Shown piece after piece: positions 6,521 to 14,745 of a stretch of DNA of 64,000 nucleotides. Position numbers and translations under genes: made by a program. Positions within the stretch are counted from its first letter, which is position 1, and every line of letters starts with the position of its first letter. The notes beneath the pieces were generated by a model that was not told where the DNA came from, searched no databases, and saw only the letters and a program-made list of their open reading frames with translations. The stretch comes from Pseudomonadota bacterium (GTDB taxonomy: Bacteria; Pseudomonadota; Alphaproteobacteria; Rhizobiales; Methylopilaceae), in contig JAEWFF010000071.1 of assembly GCA_023388965.1 (NCBI GenBank), positions 1 through 64,000 of the forward strand. The letters are read 5' to 3'.

Positions 6521-9262
6521 TTAGGATTCCGCGGCGGGTTCGTCCTCGTCGTGCTCATCCTCGCTGATGCGCTCGACCGAAACGACCTTTTCGCCATCGC
6601 CCGTATCGAACACGATGACGCCCTGCGTGCCGCGCCCGGCAATGCGGATAGGCTTGTCGCCGCCGACCGGCAGGCGGATCGTCTGCCCGCCATCGGTGAT
6701 CAGCATGATCTGGTCGCTGTCCTCGACCGGGAAGCTGGCGACGAGCTTGCCGTTCCTCGCATTCACCGCCATTGCGGCAATGCCTTTGCCGCCCCGCCCC
6801 GTGACCCGGTATTCGTGCGAGCTCGATCGCTTGCCGTAGCCGTTTTCGGAAATGGTCAGGATGAACTGTTCGAGCGCCCCGAGTTCGGCATAGCGCTCCT
6901 GGCTCAGTTCGACATCGCCGGCCGCCTCTTCCGCGTCGCTGGCGACATGCCCCTCCTCGTCCGCGTTCAGCCCCCGGCGCACGGCTCCCGCCACCTTCAG
7001 ATAGGCAGCGCGCTCATCGCCGCTGGCCTCGACGTGATGGATGATCGCCATCGAGATCACGCGGTCTTCGGGCTCCAGCCGGATGCCGCGCACGCCGACC
7101 GAATCGCGGCCCTTGAACACGCGCACATCCCCGACCGGGAAGCGGATGCACATGCCCTTGGCGGTCGTCAGCAGAACGTCGTCCTGCGCGCCGCACAACT
7201 GGACATCGGCGATGGCCTCGTCGGCCTCCAGCTTCATCGCGATCTTGCCGTTGCGGTTGATGTTGATGAAATCCGCAAGCGCGTTGCGGCGCACCGTGCC
7301 GCCCGTCGTCGCGAACATGATCTCTCCGCGATCGAGCGCACCCGAATCCTCCGGCAGGGCGATCACGGATGTGATGCGCTCATTCGGATCGAGCGGCAAA
7401 AGATTGACGAAGGCCTTGCCGCGCGCCTGAGGCGCGGCAAGCGGCAGGCGCCACACCTTCATCTTGTAGACCTGCCCCGCCGACGAGAAGAACAGCACCT
7501 CGGCATGGGTCGAGGCGACAAACAGGCGGGTGACGAAATCCTCTTCCTTCGTCGCCATGCCGGATCGGCCTTTGCCGCCGCGGTTCTGGGCACGATAGGT
7601 CGCGAGCGGAACGCGCTTCACGTAGCCGGCATGGGTGACGGTGACGACCATATCCTCGCGCTGGATAAGGTCTTCGTCCTCCATATCGCCGTCGCCTTCG
7701 ACGATCTCCGTCTTGCGCGGCGTCGCGTGCTCGGCGCGCACTTCGAGAAGCTCGTGGCGGATGATGTCGAGAACGCGGGCGCGCGAGCGCAGAATGTCGA
7801 GATAATCCGAAATCTGCTCGCCGAGCTTGTTCAGTTCGTCCGCAATCTCGTCGCGGCCGAGAGCCGTCAGGCGCTGCAGGCGCAGATCGAGAATGGCGCG
7901 CGCCTGTTCCGCCGACAGCCTGTAGGTACCGTGATCGGACACGCGATGGCGCGGATCGTCGATCAGCGCGATCAAAGGCGCAACATCCGCAGCCGGCCAG
8001 TCGCGCGACATCAGCTGATCGCGTGCGTATTGCGGGTCCGGCGCGGTGCGGATGACGCGGATGACTTCGTCAATATTCGCGACCGCGATGGCAAGGCCGA
8101 CAAGGATATGGGCGCGGTCGCGCGCCTTGCCGAGCCGGAACCGCGTGCGGCGGCCGATGACTTCCTCACGGAATGTCAGGAATGCGCTGAGGAGATCCTT
8201 GAGATTGAGCGTTTCCGGGCGCCCGCCGTTCAGCGCGACCATATTGGCGCCGAACGTCGATTGCAGCGGCGTGAAGCGGTAAAGCTGGTTCAGCACCACA
8301 TCGCCGACGGCGTCGCGCTTCAACTCCACCACGATGCGCATGCCGCTGCGGTCGGATTCGTCGCGCAGATCGCCAATTCCGTCGATGCGCTTTTCGCGCA
8401 CGAGTTCCGCGATCTTCTCGACCAGCGAGGCCTTGTTCACCTGATACGGAATCTCCGTAATGATGATGGCTTCGCGGTCCTTGCGGATCTCCTCGATGGT
8501 CGCGCGCCCGCGCATGACGATGGAACCGCGGCCCGTCGCATAAGCCGAGCGGATGCCGGAACGGCCGAGGATGAGCCCCCCGGTCGGAAAATCCGGGCCG
8601 GGAACGATCTGGTTGAGAGCCTCGACATCGAGCCCCGGATCGTCGATCAGCGCCAGAGCGGCGTCGATGATCTCGCCGGCATTGTGGGGCGGAATATTGG
8701 TCGCCATGCCGACCGCGATACCGCCCGCGCCGTTGACGAGCAGGTTCGGGAAGCGCGCCGGCAGGACTTTCGGTTCCTGTTCGGAATTGTCGTAATTGTC
8801 CTGGAAATCGACCGTGTCTTCGTCGATGTCGGCGAGCAGCGAGAGCGCGGCGCGCTGAAGCCTGACCTCGGTGTAACGCATGGCGGCCGGCGGATCGCCG
8901 TCGACCGAGCCGAAATTGCCCTGCCCGTCGACGAGCTGCAGCCGCATGGAAAATTCCTGCGCCATGCGTACAAGCGCGTCATAGACCGACTGGTCGCCAT
9001 GCGGATGGTATTTACCGATCACATCGCCGACCACGCGCGCCGATTTGCGGTAGGCCTTGTCCGGCGTGTAGCCGTTCTCGCTCATCGAGAAGAGAATACG
9101 GCGATGGACCGGCTTCAGGCCGTCGCGCGCATCGGGCAGCGCCCGGCTCACGATCACGCTCATCGCGTAATCGAGATAGGAACGCTTCATCTCGTCGGAG
9201 ATGGAAATCGGCTTGATATCGGAAACGGGCATTCCGCCCGTCGGGTTTTCGGTGTCGGACAA
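6521..9262 (-). CDS. gyrA: DNA gyrase subunit A
   Basis: The 913-residue breakage-reunion subunit of gyrase. The N-terminal domain has GLKPVHRRILF, the active-site Tyr in AAMRYTEVRL and NFGSVDGDPPA; the C-terminal domain has six-bladed-propeller repeats including the GyrA-box-like QNRGGKGRSGM and RVTGRGGKG. An Asp/Glu-rich tail, EDEHDEDEPAAES, ends the protein. In the quinolone-resistance region it reads HPHGDQSVYD: the position equal to Ser83 of E. coli is Gln, while Asp87 is kept. The start at 9262 (MSDTENPTGG) gives a short extra N-terminus; the ATG at residue 11 is an alternative. It is monocistronic by context, with a terminator downstream. Confidence 0.98.
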   Translation of the reverse strand: MSDTENPTGGMPVSDIKPISISDEMKRSYLDYAMSVIVSRALPDARDGLKPVHRRILFSMSENGYTPDKAYRKSARVVGDVIGKYHPHGDQSVYDALVRMAQEFSMRLQLVDGQGNFGSVDGDPPAAMRYTEVRLQRAALSLLADIDEDTVDFQDNYDNSEQEPKVLPARFPNLLVNGAGGIAVGMATNIPPHNAGEIIDAALALIDDPGLDVEALNQIVPGPDFPTGGLILGRSGIRSAYATGRGSIVMRGRATIEEIRKDREAIIITEIPYQVNKASLVEKIAELVREKRIDGIGDLRDESDRSGMRIVVELKRDAVGDVVLNQLYRFTPLQSTFGANMVALNGGRPETLNLKDLLSAFLTFREEVIGRRTRFRLGKARDRAHILVGLAIAVANIDEVIRVIRTAPDPQYARDQLMSRDWPAADVAPLIALIDDPRHRVSDHGTYRLSAEQARAILDLRLQRLTALGRDEIADELNKLGEQISDYLDILRSRARVLDIIRHELLEVRAEHATPRKTEIVEGDGDMEDEDLIQREDMVVTVTHAGYVKRVPLATYRAQNRGGKGRSGMATKEEDFVTRLFVASTHAEVLFFSSAGQVYKMKVWRLPLAAPQARGKAFVNLLPLDPNERITSVIALPEDSGALDRGEIMFATTGGTVRRNALADFININRNGKIAMKLEADEAIADVQLCGAQDDVLLTTAKGMCIRFPVGDVRVFKGRDSVGVRGIRLEPEDRVISMAIIHHVEASGDERAAYLKVAGAVRRGLNADEEGHVASDAEEAAGDVELSQERYAELGALEQFILTISENGYGKRSSSHEYRVTGRGGKGIAAMAVNARNGKLVASFPVEDSDQIMLITDGGQTIRLPVGGDKPIRIAGRGTQGVIVFDTGDGEKVVSVERISEDEHDEDEPAAES

Positions 9263-9381
9263 GTTGAAATCGGCTCTCGTGGGAACTTCCCTAGGATAGG
9301 CGATTCCGGGCCATAAACCAAGGCGCCGGGGCCCTGAACCGAGCTCGGCGAGAGACTATTTTTCTATTTGAAATCAGAATT

Positions 9382-9570
9382 TTAGCGAAGACGGCGCAGA
9401 CGCATCGCAAATCGGTCCACACGCAGATGCAGCGGCTTCTCGTCCGCGGTGCCTCCAGCCGAATCGGAAGGAGGCCAGACCGCGTTTTCAGGCAGTTCGA
9501 CTCCGGCGAAGCGCCTCGCGCGCATACGCAGGATTGCGCCTGCGTCCTCCCCTGTCCCGTTTCCGGCCAT
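9382..9570 (-). CDS. Possible small protein, unknown function
   Basis: A 62-codon frame starting MAGNGTGEDAGAILRMR and ending FAMRLRRLR. Supports are modest: a GAGG ribosome site seven bases before the ATG at 9570, mostly G/C third bases like the neighbours, and a position between gyrA and the BA14K gene where no other coding is seen. The product is basic and Arg-rich without a recognisable domain. It could be chance; the frame overlaps several other open frames typical of GC-rich DNA. Confidence 0.3.
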   Translation of the reverse strand: MAGNGTGEDAGAILRMRARRFAGVELPENAVWPPSDSAGGTADEKPLHLRVDRFAMRLRRLR

Positions 9571-9665
9571 TGCCAAGCCTCGCGCGTGCAATATCGGCCG
9601 TTTTCCGTCCCGTCCGGGGACAGGCGACAGCCATCGCAACGCACGGCGCAAGCCTCGTGCCGTAC

Positions 9666-10022
9666 TCAGCGGCACGGGCGCGTCTTGCCGCTATAGCTCG
9701 TATAGGTGCCGGTCGCGGGATCGAAACTGTTGTATTTGCCCGCACAATACGCGTTCCACTCCGGCGTGCCTTGCGCAGGCGCGGAATCGCCGGCGCCCGA
9801 TTCTGCCTGCTGAGGCGCTTTTGCGGCCGGCTGCGCTAGTGGAGCGGCCGCCGGCGATATTTCGGCCGCGGCGCGCCCCATCGGCAGAACCTCAGGGCAC
9901 GAAATCGCCTTTGCCGTCTCGTCGAAATAGCAATCGAGATGAGTGAGCGGCGTGGTTTCGGCAGCCGCGCCGGCCGCCGGCAGGACGCATAAAGCCGCCA
10001 GCATCAGAATACCTGAACGCAT
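9666..10022 (-). CDS. BA14K-family secreted protein
   Basis: The 118-residue product starts at ATG 10022, preceded by GGGGAG four bases upstream, and opens with a signal peptide MRSGILMLAALCVLPAAGAAAE. A Pro/Ala/Gln-rich linker (residues about 45-80) leads to a C-terminal segment WNAYCAGKYNSFDPATGTY followed by a Cys near the end, the hallmark of the BA14K domain first known from a Brucella immunoreactive protein and common in Rhizobiales. Four cysteines may form disulfides in the periplasm. Its exact role is unknown; a lectin-like activity has been described for the Brucella protein. Confidence 0.75.
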   Translation of the reverse strand: MRSGILMLAALCVLPAAGAAAETTPLTHLDCYFDETAKAISCPEVLPMGRAAAEISPAAAPLAQPAAKAPQQAESGAGDSAPAQGTPEWNAYCAGKYNSFDPATGTYTSYSGKTRPCR

Positions 10023-10091
10023 AATTCTCCCCTGTCTCCTTCGGCGCACAAGGGCGGCCCGGTGTGGCCGTTTCATGGAAAGGATGTGGAA

Positions 10092-10122
10092 TAAAAAAAG
10101 CCCGGCCAACGGGGCCGGGCTT
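10092..10122 (-). terminator. Intrinsic terminator, leftward
   Basis: AAGCCCGGCC at 10098-10107 pairs with GGCCGGGCTT at 10113-10122 around a five-base loop. On the minus strand the hairpin is followed by a run of seven T, so it ends leftward transcripts, most likely those coming from the complex I subunit gene and tRNA-Arg, and it insulates the BA14K gene. Confidence 0.8.
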
Positions 10123-10290
10123 AATTTGGGGAGAGAAGCACTCCACAAAATCTATACCAGCGCGATAGGGAAAACTGTGCCCGCGCGGCCACGCTGTGGC
10201 AAAAGTCTGGGCCGGCGCAGTTCACCATCGCGCTGACGCATTGTTTTGATACAAGAATCGTCTCGCAGGCACATCGCGCAGGAGATCGGA

Positions 10291-10476
10291 ATGTTCGCAG
10301 AATTTACGGGGACAAATGGAAAAGGCGTTCGCATCGACGCCACGGCGATTCTCGCGGTCGAGGAACTCGACAGTGGATGCCGAATCCATGTCGGCGCTTC
10401 CACGATCGACGTGCGCGAAGGCCTCGACGCCGTTATGGCCGCCGTCGACCTGGTCGATGAGGAAGACGACGATTGA
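10291..10476 (+). CDS. Small conserved-looking protein of unknown function
   Basis: A 61-residue acidic protein starting MFAEFTGTNGKGVRID, with AGGAG at 10280-10284 seven bases before the ATG. The pattern, strand-loop-strand with RIDATAILAVEE, CRIHVGASTIDVRE and an acidic tail DLVDEEDDD, resembles small FlbD-like or similar beta-rich proteins, but I cannot assign a family. It lies head-to-head against tRNA-Arg, whose leftward transcript would run antisense to it. Confidence 0.55.
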   Translation: MFAEFTGTNGKGVRIDATAILAVEELDSGCRIHVGASTIDVREGLDAVMAAVDLVDEEDDD

Positions 10477-10495
10477 GGCTTGCCGCCGAAAGGAT

Positions 10496-10572
10496 TGGCG
10501 ACCCCGGGAGGACTCGAACCTCCGACCAACGACTTAGAAGGTCGCTGCTCTATCCAGCTGAGCTACGGGGCC
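10496..10572 (-). tRNA. tRNA-Arg (TCT anticodon)
   Basis: A 77-base cloverleaf on the minus strand: acceptor GGCCCCG/CGGGGTC, D arm GCTC/GAGC with loop AGCTGGATA, anticodon loop CTTCTAA (TCT), T arm GGAGG/CCTCC with TTCGAGT, discriminator G, CCA encoded at 10496-10498. It reads the rare AGA/AGG codons. Confidence 0.95.
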
Positions 10573-10590
10573 TGACCCGCCGGGTCGCCG

Positions 10591-10896
10591 TCAGTGAGTC
10601 CACTGACCGACCCGGCCCCATTTGAAATTATCCGAATAGGACATGGTGGGGCGTTTCGTCTGCTTCGGCTCCGAGACGAGATAAGGAATGCCCTCCTTCT
10701 CGGCGTAGGCGATGGCTTCTTCCTTTGTGTCGAAACGAAGCGTCACCTGCGTGAGCGTATCCGCCGTGCTGGTCCAACCCATCAGGGGCTCGATGGCCCG
10801 TGCCGTCGCCGGCTCGAAGCTCAGAACCCATTCTTCCACATTCGCGGTGCCCGACTGCATGGCATTGCGGGAGGGCTTGTAGATCCGGGCGGTCAT
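10591..10896 (-). CDS. ETC complex I subunit, NDUFS4-type
   Basis: The 101-residue product starts at ATG 10896 (MTARIYKPSRNAMQSGTAN). It matches the conserved accessory subunit of respiratory complex I known as NDUFS4 in mitochondria, which alphaproteobacteria share: W-V-L-F-E around residue 23, PLMGWTSTADTL, FDTKEEAIAYAEKEGIPY and the C-terminal YSDNFKWGRVGQWTH. It binds near the NADH-oxidising arm and stabilises it. The gene lies apart from any nuo operon here, as is common in the group, between tRNA-Arg and tRNA-Pro. Confidence 0.93.
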   Translation of the reverse strand: MTARIYKPSRNAMQSGTANVEEWVLSFEPATARAIEPLMGWTSTADTLTQVTLRFDTKEEAIAYAEKEGIPYLVSEPKQTKRPTMSYSDNFKWGRVGQWTH

Positions 10897-10921
10897 GTTC
10901 TCGTCCTTGGCCAAAAATCCG

Positions 10922-10998
<77 letters not shown>

Positions 10999-11094
10999 AA
11001 ACGGGTTCGACCGGGTTTCTGACATGGGAGTCTGAACCGGGCAAGTCTCGCCGGCATTAAAGCACGCCTTGCGAATGCGGCCCCGGCGGGCTTT

Positions 11095-12915
11095 ATGCCC
11101 CCGATGGCTCCCCCTCTCCTTCAGCTTCGCGATATCGGCCTGACGTTCGGCGGCACCCCGCTGCTGGAAAGCGCCGAACTGCTCGTTTCGCCCGGCGAGC
11201 GCATATGCCTCGTCGGCCGCAACGGCTCGGGCAAATCCACCCTTCTGCGCATCGCCGCCGGGCATCTGGAGCCGAGTTCCGGCACAAGATTCCTGCAACC
11301 GGGCGCAACCGTCCAGTATCTGGCCCAGGAGCCGGACTTTTCCGGATTTCCGACCACGCTCGCCGTAGTCGAGGCCGGATTGCCGCCCGGCGCGGATTCG
11401 CATGGCGCGCGGCGGATGCTGAACGATCTCGGCCTGACCGGCGACGAAAACCCCGCGACACTCTCGGGCGGCGAAGCGCGCCGCACGGCCATTGCGCGGG
11501 TCCTCGCCTCCGACCCCGATCTTCTTCTCCTCGACGAGCCGACCAACCACCTCGATCTGCCGGCCATCGAATGGCTGGAAGGACGGCTCGCCGCCTGCCG
11601 CGCTGCCCTCGTCCTCATCAGCCATGACCGCCGCTTCCTCGAACGGCTGTCGCGCGCCACGGTCTGGCTCGACCGCGGCCGTACGCGCCGCCTCGATCAG
11701 GGCTTTGCGTCGTTCGAGGCATGGCGCGACGAGGTGCTCGAACAGGAGGAGCGCGACCACCACAAGCTCGACCGCAAGATTGCAAACGAAGAACACTGGC
11801 TGCGCTACGGCGTCAGCGGCCGCCGCAAGCGGAACATGAAGCGCCTCACCGATCTCGGAACCTTGCGCCGTACTTATCGCGAGCATCGCAAGGCCCAGGG
11901 CGATGTGAAGATCACCGTCACCGAAGGTGCGATAACCGGCAAGCTCGTCATCGAGGCGAAGAATATATGCAAGGCATGGGACAGCGTGCCGGTCGTAAGC
12001 GGGTTTTCGACCCGCATCGCGCGCGGCGACCGGATCGGCCTTGTCGGCCCCAACGGTTCGGGCAAGACGACGCTCATCAATATGCTGACCGGCGCCCTTG
12101 CTCCGGACAGCGGCAGCGTCCGCCTCGGCTCCAATATCGAGATCGCGAGTATGGACCAGAAGCGCGCCGCGCTCGATCCGTCATGGACCTTGCGCGAGGC
12201 GTTGACCGGCGGGCGCGGCGACACCGTGTTCGTCGGCGGCCAGCCGAAACATGTCATGTCCTACATGAAGGATTTTCTGTTCACGCCGCAGCAGGCCAAT
12301 ACCGCCATCGGACGTCTGTCCGGCGGCGAGCGCGGCCGCCTGCAGCTCGCCCGCGCTCTGGCTCTGCCGTCGAACCTTCTCGTGCTCGACGAACCGACCA
12401 ACGATCTCGATCTCGAAACGCTCGATCTGTTGCAGGAAATGGTCGCGGATTATCCGGGCACCGTCATCCTCGTCAGCCATGATCGCGATTTCCTCGACCG
12501 TACGGTCACGTCCGTCGTGGTTTCCGAAGGTGAAGGCCGGTGGATCGAATATGCAGGCGGCTATTCCGACATGCTCGCCCAGCGCGGCAAGGGTGTCGAA
12601 GCCAAAGCGGCGACCAAAACTGCCGAACCGCGCAAGCGCGACGACGCCCCGGCGCCGCGTGCGGCTCCCAAACGCAAGCTTTCATTCAACGATCAGCACA
12701 AGCTGAAAACGCTACCGGACCGGATCGACACGCTTGAGACCGAGATTACGAAACTCAACGCCGTATTGACGGATTCCAGCCTCTATGCGCGCGATCCGGA
12801 CGGTTTCGCGGCGGCGAGCGCCGCCCTCGCAAAAGCCCAGGACGAGCACGCTGCCGCGGAAGAGGAATGGCTGCGGCTGGAACTTCTGCGCGAGGAAATC
12901 GAGCAGTCAGCGTGA
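11095..12915 (+). CDS. uup: ABC-F family ATPase, Uup-like
   Basis: A 606-residue protein with two ABC domains and no membrane segment. Domain 1 has Walker A GRNGSGKS, signature LSGGE and Walker B LLLLDEPTNHLD; domain 2 has GPNGSGKT, LSGGE and LLVLDEPTNDLD. A charged linker (RDHHKLDRKIANEE, then RRKRNMKRLTDL) joins them, and a C-terminal coiled-coil extension (KLKTLPDRIDTLETEITKLN to the end) marks the Uup branch, which acts on ribosomes or branched DNA. ATG at 11104 is an alternative start. Its stop overlaps by nine bases the end of the convergent acetyl-CoA hydrolase gene (12907-12915), so no terminator separates them. Confidence 0.92.
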   Translation: MPPMAPPLLQLRDIGLTFGGTPLLESAELLVSPGERICLVGRNGSGKSTLLRIAAGHLEPSSGTRFLQPGATVQYLAQEPDFSGFPTTLAVVEAGLPPGADSHGARRMLNDLGLTGDENPATLSGGEARRTAIARVLASDPDLLLLDEPTNHLDLPAIEWLEGRLAACRAALVLISHDRRFLERLSRATVWLDRGRTRRLDQGFASFEAWRDEVLEQEERDHHKLDRKIANEEHWLRYGVSGRRKRNMKRLTDLGTLRRTYREHRKAQGDVKITVTEGAITGKLVIEAKNICKAWDSVPVVSGFSTRIARGDRIGLVGPNGSGKTTLINMLTGALAPDSGSVRLGSNIEIASMDQKRAALDPSWTLREALTGGRGDTVFVGGQPKHVMSYMKDFLFTPQQANTAIGRLSGGERGRLQLARALALPSNLLVLDEPTNDLDLETLDLLQEMVADYPGTVILVSHDRDFLDRTVTSVVVSEGEGRWIEYAGGYSDMLAQRGKGVEAKAATKTAEPRKRDDAPAPRAAPKRKLSFNDQHKLKTLPDRIDTLETEITKLNAVLTDSSLYARDPDGFAAASAALAKAQDEHAAAEEEWLRLELLREEIEQSA

Positions 12916-14745
12916 CACGGCCAATGCGCCCTTGAGCAGAAGCGCATATATGTGTTCGCGGAGACCGGATGGCTGCGCAAGATCCATCCGTTGCAGACAG
13001 GCCTGCTCCGACTCCGATAGCCGGGCCCGCAATCCGCGCCACGCCAGCCCGGCCAGATCGCGCCGCGAACCGGACGCCGCCTTCAGCTTGGCAAGGGCAG
13101 GAAGAAGACGCTGTTCCTCCTCGGTGAAATCGGTACCGAAGGGAAATGCGGGAAAGCTGCCGCTGAACTTGCCAAGCATGCGCGCGAGGTGTTCCGGCGT
13201 GTTGTTACGCTGACGCGCCGGTATCTCGTAGTCCGCTTCGATCTTTCCTGCCTTCTTCGCCTTTTCGAGCAGGCCCGGCTGGAATCGCGAATCCGCGATC
13301 GCCAGCATCGCTGCCACCGTATCGCGATCCGTTTTCCCACGAAGATCAGCGGCGCCGTATTCAGTGACGATGATGTCCTTCAAATGGCGCGGGATCGTCT
13401 CGTGGCCGTACGACCAGAGAATATTCGAGACGGTCTTGCCGCCGGTCGTGCGCGTCGCGTTCAGCGTGATGATGGAACGAGCACCTTCGAGCGCGAATGC
13501 CTGCGTGACGAAATCGTGCTGCCCGCCCACGCCGGACACAACCCGGACGTCCTCGAGCCCGTCCGAGATCACGGCGCCGTCGAGCGTCGCCATCATCGCG
13601 GTGTTCACGAAGCGCGCATGAACGCGCGCTTTGCGTTTTTTCCGCTCGTCGCCCAGAAGCGAATTCACATAGGAGATCGCGGTCATGCGGATACGGTTGC
13701 GCTGGCGTTCCGGCATATCGCGCAGCGCCGCGTAGAACCCGCGCGGGCCGAGAAAGAATCCCGCGTGCAGAACCGCGCCGTCGACCACGCGCTTCAGAAC
13801 GCCGGCGTCGATCAGGTTCAGGAAGCTGTCGACCAGCATCTCACTGGCACCGTAAAGCCCCTTGACGAAGCGACCCGCATTTTTCCGCTCGACACGTAAC
13901 GCCTCGAGCGCCTTGCGGAATTCGGCATTGCGCGTATGGCGCAAAATCAGTGCATGCGCCACCGCATCGCCCATGGAGCCGATGCCGATCTGCAGCGTGC
14001 CGCCATCCGGCACGAGATTGGCGACATGCAGCCCGATCGCATGATCGACGAGATCGACCGGCTCTTTCGGCGGCGCGAACAGCGGGAAATCACTGTCCTT
14101 ACCATCAAGGATGTGACTGAACGCTATTTCCGAGAGAGCCGCATCGTGGCTCATGAACGGCATCTCGGAGTTCACCTGCCCGACGAGAATGAAATCCGCC
14201 TTGCCGGCCTTGCGCATGGCCAGCATATCGAGCGTCATGTCCGTATTCGAGGCAATCGAATAGCGCTCGCCCTTTTGAGCTACCAGTTGCGCGACGACAT
14301 TGGCGCCCCGATCGATGACGTAATGCAGCGCCTGCGTGTAGTTCGCTGCAATGTAATGTTGCTGCATCTTCGGCACGTTGAGCCAGCGCCCGGCGAGCAG
14401 AAAGAATTCGTTGATTTCGACATTGTCCGGCAGCGTGCCGTCGCGCAGCGCCCTGGCGTAGAGCAGTTCCGGATAGCCCGCGAACAGACGCTCGGAGATG
14501 GGACCGAGAAAACGTTTTTCGACCTCGCTGCCCGCGCGCGGCGCCTCCAAGGTCAGCGCCGTGAAGATGTTCAGCCGGATCGATCTGTCGTTTTCGGCAC
14601 ACAGGTAAAGGGCGTTGGCAATATGGTTTGCCTTGCCGACGCCAAGCGGCAGCGCGAGCACAATGTCCTTACCGACCCTTTTTATGATCGCATCGGCCAG
14701 TTTGTCGGGATCGGTGAACCGGACCGGCGCGCCGGCCCTCGTCAT
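12907..14745 (-). CDS. Acetyl-CoA hydrolase / CoA-transferase family protein
   Basis: The 612-residue protein belongs to the acetyl-CoA hydrolase/transferase family: N-terminal domain with ALPLGVGKANHIANAL and LQIGIGSMGDAVAHAL, C-terminal domain with VVSGVGGQHDFVTQAFAL and VTEYGAADLRGKTD. Members either hydrolyse acyl-CoA or move CoA to acetate or succinate. It is longer than the usual 430-550 residues, with insertions in the middle and C-terminus. It is the last gene of the fatty-acid oxidation operon, starting inside the stop of the fadJ-like gene (ATGA), which suggests it releases CoA or exchanges it from beta-oxidation products. Substrate is an inference. Confidence 0.85.
   Translation of the reverse strand: MTRAGAPVRFTDPDKLADAIIKRVGKDIVLALPLGVGKANHIANALYLCAENDRSIRLNIFTALTLEAPRAGSEVEKRFLGPISERLFAGYPELLYARALRDGTLPDNVEINEFFLLAGRWLNVPKMQQHYIAANYTQALHYVIDRGANVVAQLVAQKGERYSIASNTDMTLDMLAMRKAGKADFILVGQVNSEMPFMSHDAALSEIAFSHILDGKDSDFPLFAPPKEPVDLVDHAIGLHVANLVPDGGTLQIGIGSMGDAVAHALILRHTRNAEFRKALEALRVERKNAGRFVKGLYGASEMLVDSFLNLIDAGVLKRVVDGAVLHAGFFLGPRGFYAALRDMPERQRNRIRMTAISYVNSLLGDERKKRKARVHARFVNTAMMATLDGAVISDGLEDVRVVSGVGGQHDFVTQAFALEGARSIITLNATRTTGGKTVSNILWSYGHETIPRHLKDIIVTEYGAADLRGKTDRDTVAAMLAIADSRFQPGLLEKAKKAGKIEADYEIPARQRNNTPEHLARMLGKFSGSFPAFPFGTDFTEEEQRLLPALAKLKAASGSRRDLAGLAWRGLRARLSESEQACLQRMDLAQPSGLREHIYALLLKGALAVSR

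Noticed and set aside
6503..9316. 937-codon open frame on the plus strand over gyrA
   Set aside because: Antisense shadow of a strongly conserved gene in GC-rich DNA; product is His/Arg/Asp-rich without motifs.
9291..9644. 117-codon minus-strand frame before gyrA
   Set aside because: Cys/Arg-rich translation without motifs; the overlapping 62-codon frame has the better ribosome site.
10152..10529. 125-codon minus-strand frame across tRNA-Arg
   Set aside because: Overlaps a tRNA and is the mirror of the small rightward gene; poly-Ser composition.
11095..12915. ABC-F protein considered as an ABC exporter or antibiotic resistance protein
   Set aside because: No membrane domain; C-terminal coiled coil and linker fit housekeeping Uup, not a resistance-type ABC-F.
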